Shown: positions 42,901 through 48,503 of the stretch, in pieces
Layout of the letters: the number at the start of each line of letters is the position of its first letter
Position numbering within the stretch: the stretch's first letter is position 1
Assembly (NCBI GenBank): GCA_039029315.1
Contig: JBCCGK010000090.1
Coordinates: 1-48,503, forward strand
Direction: 5' to 3'
DNA length: 48,503 nucleotides
Source: JBCCCJ01 sp039029315
GTDB taxonomy: Bacteria; Bacteroidota; Bacteroidia; J057
The notes under the pieces: model-generated
What the model was told of the DNA's origin: nothing
Databases searched by the model: none
Seen by the model: only the letters and a program-made list of their open reading frames with translations
Position numbers and translations under genes: made by a program

Positions 42901-43115
42901 TCTATATGATAGAGCCCCGTTTTGGCCTGTAAGAAGGTAAAAAAGTACTGGTCATCAGAAGAGGGATAGAGGTAATCAAATTGTGGCTGCAGGACGACTG
43001 TGCCTATAGAATCCATGAGTCCCCACTTTCCTCCTTCTTTGATTTCGAATAGTTGAGCAGCGGCAAAGTAAGGCATGCCGAGCAGGAACCATATCAAGGG
43101 AAATAAGCGGTTCAT
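39921..43115 (-). CDS. Large secreted WG-repeat protein (paralogue 3)
   Basis: The 1064-residue protein has a signal peptide ending YFAAA. WG repeats run throughout (KWGLMDSIGTVVLQPQFD, FWGYLNEKGDLVIPPQFR, GWGFINTEGEWLGK, KWGVINAAGDTLLPLIYE). The central landmark is FGWFTSKNRWGLRDT ... IYIEDLAQ, and the C-terminal unit is GLYQVHLNGQVGYLNNQGKW. It is more diverged from paralogues 1 and 2 than they are from each other in the middle section. A -7-like promoter box lies 31 nt upstream. It is first in a two-gene tandem. Confidence 0.85.
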   Translation of the reverse strand: MNRLFPLIWFLLGMPYFAAAQLFEIKEGGKWGLMDSIGTVVLQPQFDYLYPSSDDQYFFTFLQAKTGLYHIEHGEIVPPSYDQLFIHQNSSGDLSIVIEGKYGILNPQQNKKILPEYDEIKTLREGVYAVRKGKRWGVESLSGEVRIPESYVRLISFEEDGKVFFCAYDQNKNSHIWDAGGQSTIQNIPYLIHDYVSGVFIYRQRRQLGILGNSQEPLTEAQYSRIDPLGTLFRVQTGGKYGLLTPQGEIRLNAKYDEIRIDTSGHFWIRTGKWWGFTNEQGQLVVDSSFSQAGSFEGPVSRVRVGRSFGVINEAGQYVVDPQFRVVRIYPGLARYFRIEDSTWAQARFDDQGTPIRQRKLIVAQSSGAYKFMRTRSMQKEENLRKAFGWFTSKNRWGLRDTISGKLRINPKFDSVAVHPQYNLSTVGIKTYSPQQARFGIVNHNSSRLEVSPVYKKIYIEDLAQSSILRGYSGGGTFQLLDPTFSMSREMARISRPLYSYIGAPRDSAFRVRFKRKNTKPIDPDHPALEQQLIKMPEIWEVIKSDGSYTNNHFTYISPIVNQVFRYRSGKMQKMKWGLYHLEDGNLLEPTYAFIDDPAPEAAFLISGMSGTKYSFLDREGTFLFEKMADSLSQDNRKTVVRRVGNFNEGLIRTQINRFWGYLNEKGDLVIPPQFRAAGDFTEGFASVKDKGGWGFINTEGEWLGKQKSNGKRKIYYFDNLQPFQEGYAAVKKGSRWGYINTSGRLQIRSKFSRVFPFDHGMAIVKTSKFGLIDQEGKWVLKPKYDKIIPIAGGYDVALDGKHGFFSYEREWVMDLHFQKIQSLQEDKIVFKQDNRYGVMDEEGNILMDPTYKFLRDFSENRAAVLDSGKWGFINEDGKQVIPHVYARAESFQNGVARVQGGRPRKWGVINAAGDTLLPLIYERIKHLPGGWLSCRVRDPESNRAKWIYMDTYGVPSHQQDYDSARSVRGTELAILGRKGKEYVIDVDSRPITNPGYDRILAVGKDVIVGESRGLVGLIDRKGKEVFPPQFEAITYRKGLYQVHLNGQVGYLNNQGKWIRSLRE

Positions 43116-43146
43116 GAAATAGTACTGTTGGAGATAGGTAAGTGGA

Positions 43147-43154
43147 CAAATTTA
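43147..43154 (-). promoter_or_regulatory. Candidate -7 promoter element (TAAATTTG on minus strand)
   Basis: It matches TAnnTTTG exactly on the minus strand, 31 nt upstream of the ATG at 43115. No clear -33 TTTG at the expected spacing. Confidence 0.42.
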
Positions 43155-43184
43155 TATTTGGCAATCATCTTCCACCCTCTCGCT

Positions 43185-43200
43185 CTCCCGCCAGCGGGAG
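43185..43200. repeat. GC-rich palindrome
   Basis: CTCCCGC-CA-GCGGGAG is a perfect inverted repeat that forms a strong short hairpin. It lies between the second ECF operon and the WG tandem. There is no T-tract, so it is not a standard terminator. It may be a dispersed palindromic repeat. Confidence 0.45.
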
Positions 43201-43282
43201 ACATCAACCCACAAGGCCAGGAATCAATAATTTCCCCCTTTGGAGGGGCATATGTAAATATGTCTCCCTACTTATGGGAAAG

Positions 43283-43354
43283 AAAGGAATAAGATATATG
43301 GAGAGTGCGGACTTCCTGACCACAAAGCCTGATTCCATATACCTTATTCCCTTT
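43283..43354. repeat. Long imperfect inverted repeat downstream of the second ECF operon
   Basis: AAAGGAATAAGATATATGGA (43283-43302) pairs with the complement at 43334-43354, which reads AAAGGGAATAAGGTATATGGA on the minus strand. There is one bulge and one mismatch, with a 31-nt loop. The operon transcript, coming from the right, would form this hairpin 16 nt after the lipoprotein stop. The right arm shares a 16-mer with 30472-30487. Confidence 0.55.
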
Positions 43355-43369
43355 TTGGTCAAAGCTGGC

Positions 43370-44845
43370 CTATACGCCTGCCAAAAGATTTCTCAAATCT
43401 GCTGGAGAATCTATGGTTTGTTGTGTTTCCCGCATTTGGAAGACAAACTCTCCGCTGGGTTTTTGTTCAATAAAATCTTCATTGGAGAAGAGAGCGACTT
43501 CATTGCCGGGCAAAAATGCCAGCACCATATTGGCCGTACGTGGATCATATCTGAATTGCTTCCACTTGGTTCGGGATATAGGAATAACAGAATTGGCTTC
43601 AGGCATGAGCAGGTATACCTGCTCAATATCGTTGGAAGAGATTGGAAGAGAAAACTGATCAAATCCAAAATCTGCCTTCACCATTACTTGTGATTGATTC
43701 CAGATTCGGTCAATGTTATAGATTCCAAAAGAGTTGATAAAAAATGCTCTGGAAATGCGTGCATGACGTTCCGCAGCAGCCATCTGTCTCTGTATCCGTT
43801 TTCTGGCTTCCAGGATCCGCTGACGACGTGCTTGTTGTTGCTGCTTGATTTTCTCAAAGACTGCCATGGTGGCCTCATAATTTTCGTCTTCTACGACAGG
43901 CGTAACCAGGATTTTGGCTTCCTTATCAGTATTTCTCAAGGTGAAATAAAAGATGCCTTTCTTCCTGGGATGTTCCTGAACGGTTGCTGAGGACCACACT
44001 TCACCGAATACCCATTCGCTGGTTTCTGGATTGATGCAATCTTTTTCTTCCATATTGGCATACTGCCAGGTCAATTCTTTATAAGGAGCAAGAGCCGGGA
44101 ATCGAGAATAGTCTACATCGAAATCAAACGGGATCGCATCTGGGGCCAATCGTTTGGGCTCAAATGGTTCCGCAGGGAGTGCCTGCTCTGCCAACTTGCG
44201 ATCTTCTTCCAGGGCTTTGTCTAATGCTACATCGGCATTGGGGCCAAATCCTTCGGTGCTGGATGGTACTTGTTGGGCCTGGCTTGTTCGCATGAAAGAC
44301 CAGTTATTCTCTCCTTCATCAAACTGATACACATTGTACCCTTCGTCATCCTTAAATGAAGTCATGTCTACTTGTATCTCTTTGCCTTCAGCAATAAATA
44401 CGGGAGACCCGTTTTGTGAAGCACGAATTTCCATCATGCCTGCAGTTTGGAGGATGTGTGATTCCCCCGCAGAATCATAGCCCATCGGAATTCCGCTCAG
44501 GAGAACATCTACAACATCGTGAAACTCTCGGTACCTGATATCGACCTTCCCTGATACAGCTTGCTGATTGGCATCTACAAGTGCTCCCTGAGGTACGGTA
44601 ATCTGGGTGCCATTTTCCAGGGTCAATGTGCTTTCTTCAGACGCATTTACTTCAAAATCATGAAAAGCAAGCTGAACCTTTTCCAATGGAGGAGAAATCG
44701 TCTGTGTTTGCGCTGCCTCTGTTGTGGCTACACCCATTGCCTGGTCCTGATCAGCTTGTGCCTCCTGATCAGGGTCTGGTGTACAAGAAGTCCCTGCGAG
44801 AAGACCAACAATTGCCAGAGTAGAGAGAATAGTTTTTACATTCAT
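43370..44845 (-). CDS. Lipoprotein paralogous to the upstream membrane protein
   Basis: The 491-residue protein has a lipoprotein-like signal (LLAGTSC, C21). A beta-rich domain at ~60-190 contains ITVPQGALV and IRYREFHDVVDVLLSGIPM and resembles ZU5-type domains. A long, strongly charged helix (~315-365, KQQQQARRQRILEARKRIQR) is followed by a C-terminal beta domain (FGIYNIDRIWN). All three parts have counterparts in the product of the next gene upstream. Function unknown; it is probably the envelope output or sensor part of the ECF operon. Confidence 0.72.
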   Translation of the reverse strand: MNVKTILSTLAIVGLLAGTSCTPDPDQEAQADQDQAMGVATTEAAQTQTISPPLEKVQLAFHDFEVNASEESTLTLENGTQITVPQGALVDANQQAVSGKVDIRYREFHDVVDVLLSGIPMGYDSAGESHILQTAGMMEIRASQNGSPVFIAEGKEIQVDMTSFKDDEGYNVYQFDEGENNWSFMRTSQAQQVPSSTEGFGPNADVALDKALEEDRKLAEQALPAEPFEPKRLAPDAIPFDFDVDYSRFPALAPYKELTWQYANMEEKDCINPETSEWVFGEVWSSATVQEHPRKKGIFYFTLRNTDKEAKILVTPVVEDENYEATMAVFEKIKQQQQARRQRILEARKRIQRQMAAAERHARISRAFFINSFGIYNIDRIWNQSQVMVKADFGFDQFSLPISSNDIEQVYLLMPEANSVIPISRTKWKQFRYDPRTANMVLAFLPGNEVALFSNEDFIEQKPSGEFVFQMRETQQTIDSPADLRNLLAGV

Positions 44846-45027
44846 GTCAGTTGGGTTTTCTTATGGTAGTTGATGGATAAGTCGGTGTTTGTCTTTCCTA
44901 TGTACAGGAAAAATGACAGATATAGTCGGAATTTATTGCCAGATCGTAATAGGATTGGCATAGGGAAAAGCTTTCAACAATCAACAAAATCAGGAGATGC
45001 TGATAATACGACCAGCACAAGAAAGTG

Positions 45028-46674
45028 TTACATTGCTTCAAACAATGTATTTTCTTCCATCCTGATCATTAATCCTTTCAAAGTCTGCCGCAGCTGCTCT
45101 TCATCCTCAGTTGCTTCCACAGGCATCAATTCTATCAAAGGTTCTTCTTCTGAAGAGGTATGTGAAGGAGAGAAGCTTCCCAGGAGAAGGTCTCCACTTT
45201 CTGGGTCTATTGTCAAAAGATGACCCTGAAGATGATTTGGCAACATCACTTGTCCCTCCTCTACAGAAAGGCGAATCATGGTATTTTCTCCAGGCAATAT
45301 CAAAAAGAATCTCTGATCTGCCCGGGATGTCATCCGTTCTTCTTCATAGGAGAGTGTCGCGCCAATCAGACTGTCAGAAAAGTTACGTTTTCGACTCAAG
45401 CCAATGACACCCAATCGATCAAAGGAGAATCTGCGATAGCATGCAAAGACAGAATCCAGTGTAGAAGCTTCCCACTTCGACAAACTATCCGCATAGGCAT
45501 TTTTTGCGTGTAAGATTTGCATTTCGAGTTCTCTTTGTTCCTCTGCTGCCTGCAATCTTTCTTGCACAGCCTTCTGATACGCTCTGTATCTTTCCTGATA
45601 GATCCGGTCTGCTTCCTCTTGAGTTCTCGCCTCGAACATCGGCTTGGCGATGACAGTTCGGAACATCAAATCTCCCTCCTCTGTCTGTTTTGCAAATTTC
45701 AATTCGAAGCCATCAGGTCTTGTTGGCATTCGTTTGATCCTTACATCTTCCCAGCCTTTTCCTTCTCCGATCAATCCTTCTGTCCAGGGATTGACAGATT
45801 CAGTCATCTCGACATATTCCCAATAGACTTTTTCAAAGCCCCGAAATTCAGGATAGTCCTTCAGATTTCGAACTTTCACGCCGAAGGGTTTGCCCGGCTT
45901 TTGTGGGATAGGTTTTGCTGCTCTCGGGATCATTTGGTCATTTTCTTCCAGATCGATCATTGCGAGGAGTTCTGGTCGTGTCGGTCGTGGAAGGATATGG
46001 GAGCTATCAGGTGGCAGAACGACCAGTTGCAATTGATCCTTGCCTTGATTCAGCCATGACCTGCTCACGGTATCCAGTTGGAATACATCAAAGCCTGTGC
46101 TGGTATCTCCGGTATAATAAACGGCTTCGAGAGATTTTCGCAAGGCTATCAATTTGCCGTCCTGTCGGGCTTGCACCTCCAGTAAAGTCAGGGATTCCAA
46201 TCCTTCCATGTGTGCCATGGAATCATCATTCATGCTGATTCCTGCAATGAACAGATCTGCAGGATCGTGGAATTCGCGAACTTCCAGTTGGATAGGACCG
46301 GCGACAATGGCTTCCGACTCCGGATCCATAAAGGCCTCAGGAGGAATAACAAGTTCCCAGTTCTCGCCAATCTTCATGCGCGTCTGTGCATCCGACTGGA
46401 TTTCTTTCTGAACAAAAGGAAGCTTGATCGATTCTATCGGCGCTTCGATCAAAGGAGGCAAAGAAGACTCTTGAGGTACTTCGACTACCAAAAAGAGAAT
46501 TGCCACGATGCCAACCACTGCTGCAAAATAGCGTGGTTTTCGATATAGATTTCGCCAAAATTCAAACCTTGTGTGTACCTGATATTGCTGATATAAGGAG
46601 TCGAAGTCCTTGTGTTGAGCAATGCGTGTAGAATCAGGTAAAGGTTTGTCGATATGTATCTTATATTTGGTCAT
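45028..46674 (-). CDS. Single-pass membrane protein after an ECF sigma factor, possible atypical anti-sigma
   Basis: The 548-residue protein has a ~48-residue cytoplasmic N-terminus, one transmembrane segment (~49-66) and a large extracytoplasmic part. A ZU5-like beta domain (LVIPPEAFM, LEVREFHDPADLFIAGISM), a charged helix (~345-395) and a C-terminal domain (RFSFDRLGVIGLSRKRN) follow, in the same order as in the downstream lipoprotein. Position 10 bp after the sigma gene and the topology suit an anti-sigma factor, but there is no FecR, zinc or other known anti-sigma motif. Function is inferred. Confidence 0.7.
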   Translation of the reverse strand: MTKYKIHIDKPLPDSTRIAQHKDFDSLYQQYQVHTRFEFWRNLYRKPRYFAAVVGIVAILFLVVEVPQESSLPPLIEAPIESIKLPFVQKEIQSDAQTRMKIGENWELVIPPEAFMDPESEAIVAGPIQLEVREFHDPADLFIAGISMNDDSMAHMEGLESLTLLEVQARQDGKLIALRKSLEAVYYTGDTSTGFDVFQLDTVSRSWLNQGKDQLQLVVLPPDSSHILPRPTRPELLAMIDLEENDQMIPRAAKPIPQKPGKPFGVKVRNLKDYPEFRGFEKVYWEYVEMTESVNPWTEGLIGEGKGWEDVRIKRMPTRPDGFELKFAKQTEEGDLMFRTVIAKPMFEARTQEEADRIYQERYRAYQKAVQERLQAAEEQRELEMQILHAKNAYADSLSKWEASTLDSVFACYRRFSFDRLGVIGLSRKRNFSDSLIGATLSYEEERMTSRADQRFFLILPGENTMIRLSVEEGQVMLPNHLQGHLLTIDPESGDLLLGSFSPSHTSSEEEPLIELMPVEATEDEEQLRQTLKGLMIRMEENTLFEAM

Positions 46675-46684
46675 AAAATTCTTC

Positions 46685-47263
46685 TTACGCTTCCACCTGC
46701 CTTGGCCCCATCAGTTTCTTCATCTTTCCTAGCAGGCGGTACATCTTCACTTTAGCATTGTTCTCCGTGATTTGAAAGATTTGCGCGATTTCTTTAAAGG
46801 GCATTTTTTCAAAAAAACGTAGCTCTATCATTTGCAATTCGTGCGGAGGCAGTTGTTGCATAGCCGCTAGCATCCGGTGAATATTGGCTTCATCATAGGA
46901 TTCTTCCACTTCTTCCATCATATCTGCGACCTGGGAAGATTCCATACTGATGGTACGCTTGTGCTTGTGTGTTCTGAAATGCTGATTGACCTCATTGATC
47001 GCGATTCGATAGAGCCATGCCGAGAATGGCACTCCCTGGAATCGATATTTTTGCAAATTGGTCATTGCTTTGAGGAAAACCTGTGAGGTGACATCAGCAC
47101 TGATTTCTTCATTGTCCACCCGCTTGTACACGAAACAATAGATCTGCTCATAGTATTTTTCATACAACGCAGAAAATCTTCGGGGATTTTTCTGTGCAGC
47201 TTGCACCAGAACATATTCTTCCTGAATCTGGGCTTTGCTAAGCGATCTTTTATTTACAGCCAA
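46685..47263 (-). CDS. ECF-type RNA polymerase sigma factor
   Basis: The 192-residue protein has region 2 (RFSALYEKYYEQIYCFVYKR, DVTSQVFLKAM, FSAWLYRIAINEV) and region 4 (ELQMIELRFFEKMPFKEIAQ, ITENNAKVKMYRLLGKMKKL). It heads a three-gene minus-strand operon with the membrane protein and the lipoprotein. The start is a TTG at 47263; the next in-frame ATG lies beyond region 2 and cannot be used. The promoter is not recognisable. Confidence 0.9.
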   Translation of the reverse strand: MAVNKRSLSKAQIQEEYVLVQAAQKNPRRFSALYEKYYEQIYCFVYKRVDNEEISADVTSQVFLKAMTNLQKYRFQGVPFSAWLYRIAINEVNQHFRTHKHKRTISMESSQVADMMEEVEESYDEANIHRMLAAMQQLPPHELQMIELRFFEKMPFKEIAQIFQITENNAKVKMYRLLGKMKKLMGPRQVEA

Positions 47264-47584
47264 TGTTGTACTCAGACGATTGTTTTTCCTACATAATCCT
47301 GGAGGGGGAAAAAGTTACAGAAAATTCTTCAGTTTTTCCTCTCTTTCGCAGGAAGAGTCTTCGATCTCTTCCATCTTTGCTTATTCCTCCCCTAATTCTG
47401 TCCAAGCGGCTCCTTCTGTAAGGTACATATGAACCACAATCTGACTCCTATCTCACTTGCAATTAGCGGCTTTGAAGAAAAAGCAATCGGGTTCATGCTT
47501 GATATTTTTTCCTCTACCCCCCACTAGCTTTTGTATGAGCAAGTCGAGATATTTGCCTGTGCGTATTTCGTCAACATATTCATT
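47264..47584. other. Divergent intergenic region
   Basis: About 320 bp between the ECF sigma gene (minus) and the last gene (plus). It must contain promoters for both, but I find no exact TTTG/TAnnTTTG pair on either strand. No RNA gene or clear hairpin is seen. Confidence 0.45.
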
Positions 47585-48283
47585 ATGAAATCATCATTCG
47601 TGTTCTTTCTGGGCTTGCTTCTCTGCTTTCCGGCATCCACTACTGGCCAGAATATCAAAGAGTTGTTTGTAGCCTTTCCGGGAAAAATATTCGGAACGCT
47701 TCCCTCTTCGTCAAGTAAACAAAGCTTTCTGAATACTACGGCTGTTGGCCAAAGAGGAGAATTGCAAGATGTAGATCCCAATGAAGGCACAGACCAATAT
47801 ACCCTGGCCATCTTAGATCTAGCTGGAGGATTTATCAGATTGGATGCCCTGGATTTCTATGTAGACATGTGTTACTGGCGAAAAAGTGATGGCCATCGAC
47901 TGGTGGCGATTTGTGAAACGACCACCGTTGGCTATGTGGAATCAGAGATCGAATTCTATGATTATTTCGAAGGAAACTGGAAGAGACTTCATACAGATTC
48001 CATCATGATACGGCCTGCCTATCAAGATGTTCTGGATATACGGGCCAGCCTTGCTGCCAATGGTGGGGCCGCCATTCCTCTGGACAGATTGTCATATGCT
48101 ACCGAAATCCAGTTACCACAGAAGGGCAAGGATATCCAGGTCCAGTTTGAGTTGGTAGATTTTGCTGACGAATCAGGAAGAGAACTCAGCTACCAACTTG
48201 TCTACAAAGTCAAGAAACCTACCCCAACTTTCTATTCTCAGCTGGTCTATTTCTGGAATGATGGGATTTTTTTGAAAGAATGA
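47585..48283 (+). CDS. Secreted protein of unknown function
   Basis: I do not recognise the family. The 232-residue protein has a signal peptide (KSSFVFFLGLLLCFPAS, cleavage near STTGQ). The mature part is mixed alpha/beta. It contains FPGKIFGTLPSSSSKQ, DQYTLAILDLAGGFIRLDA, a VDMCYWRK segment with single cysteines, and VQFELVDFADESG. The pattern (kinetics-like phrases about loss of function are absent; no catalytic motif) gives no enzyme assignment. ATG at 47585 is chosen because it starts the signal peptide. Confidence 0.72.
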   Translation: MKSSFVFFLGLLLCFPASTTGQNIKELFVAFPGKIFGTLPSSSSKQSFLNTTAVGQRGELQDVDPNEGTDQYTLAILDLAGGFIRLDALDFYVDMCYWRKSDGHRLVAICETTTVGYVESEIEFYDYFEGNWKRLHTDSIMIRPAYQDVLDIRASLAANGGAAIPLDRLSYATEIQLPQKGKDIQVQFELVDFADESGRELSYQLVYKVKKPTPTFYSQLVYFWNDGIFLKE

Positions 48284-48389
48284 ATCGCCCATTCTCAGTT
48301 TGACTTTGTCCATTTTTTACAGGAGAAAAATCCTCTCATATGCTCTGGAAATCGTCTTTTTTAATTAATGAACTTCGCTGTTTTTAGGT

Positions 48390-48503
48390 GATGTTGATTA
48401 ATTCTCATTGAAAATTTATTCACAACTGTACACTTTTTCTTTTCCTTTGTTTTTAGAATTCTTTGCAACTTTTTGGCGGCAAAAAGTTGCGTAAAAACCG
48501 CCA
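48390..48503. repeat. Dispersed repeat, copy 2 (right end of window)
   Basis: Same orientation as copy 1 at 1-113, about 95 percent identical. The stem-loop at 48465-48490 has perfect 10-bp arms here (GCAACTTTTT and AAAAAGTTGC around GGCGGC). The sequence ends exactly where copy 1's recognisable structure ends. The stretch 48284-48389 before it shows no gene. Confidence 0.8.

Noticed and set aside
45028..46674. FecR- or zinc-type anti-sigma factor
   Set aside because: No FecR domain, no HxxxCxxC motif; only topology and gene position suggest the role.
1..48503. Circular replicon suggested by matching ends
   Set aside because: The end copies differ by several substitutions and an indel, and there are no replication, partition or mobilisation genes. 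A dispersed repeat at contig breaks explains it better.

Overview
The window looks like chromosomal DNA of a Bacteroidota bacterium, probably from the Saprospiria. The evidence: a sulfatase with a type IX secretion sorting domain, a CHU_C-like gliding-type domain, several WG-repeat proteins, many lipoproteins, promoters of the TTTG / TAnnTTTG type, and a nitroreductase-fold protein close to iodotyrosine deiodinase. I see no rRNA, tRNA, phage, plasmid or CRISPR genes. The same ~113 bp dispersed repeat lies at both ends, which suggests an assembly contig broken at repeats.

Layout. 1-419: terminal repeat copy 1 and mobile element copy A. 420-4.5 kb: a zinc alcohol dehydrogenase, convergent with a compact minus-strand operon (ECF sigma factor, small membrane anti-sigma-like protein, Spy/CnrX-like periplasmic protein, YHYH lipoprotein, SCO lipoprotein) that looks like an envelope or copper stress module. 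4.5-10 kb: a WG/YARHG lipoprotein, element copy B, a DUF2306 membrane protein, then a complete partner-switching set (membrane GAF-SpoIIE phosphatase, STAS protein, HATPase kinase). 10.3-15.6 kb: an outer-membrane biogenesis operon with two parvulin-type isomerases, a SurA-like lipoprotein between them, and a MoxR ATPase. 15.7-21.6 kb: a secreted sulfatase, a CHU_C-like lipoprotein and a ~1025-residue WG-repeat protein. 21.6-25 kb: element copy C, a helix-turn-helix/nucleotidyltransferase pair, an iodotyrosine-deiodinase-like enzyme, and a membrane class III cyclase.

25.1-29.1 kb holds an unusual two-gene ABC transporter. Its ATPase carries an N-terminal domain resembling effector-associated domain 11, and its permease is an internal duplication in one chain. 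Element copy D follows. 29.7-31.9 kb is an operon of a PH/SHOCT-like protein, TatD and a methyltransferase. 32-36.7 kb carries a small WG protein and a BlaI/BlaR1 pair whose operator lies between the two promoter boxes. 36.8-43.1 kb has two more ~1040-residue WG paralogues in tandem. 43.4-47.3 kb is a second ECF operon (sigma factor, single-pass membrane protein, lipoprotein), in which the last two products look like full-length paralogues. The last gene is a secreted protein I do not recognise, followed by terminal repeat copy 2.

The clearest themes are envelope sensing (two ECF modules, BlaI/BlaR1, partner switching, cyclase), envelope protein folding, and large exported WG-repeat proteins. 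The most notable structural observation is a family of four ~161 bp non-coding elements with inverted ends and 3-bp target duplications, two of which landed exactly in TAA stop codons. The most promising candidates for something undescribed are the EAD11-like ABC transporter, the HTH/nucleotidyltransferase pair with its palindromic operator, and the ECF operon with paralogous extracytoplasmic proteins.
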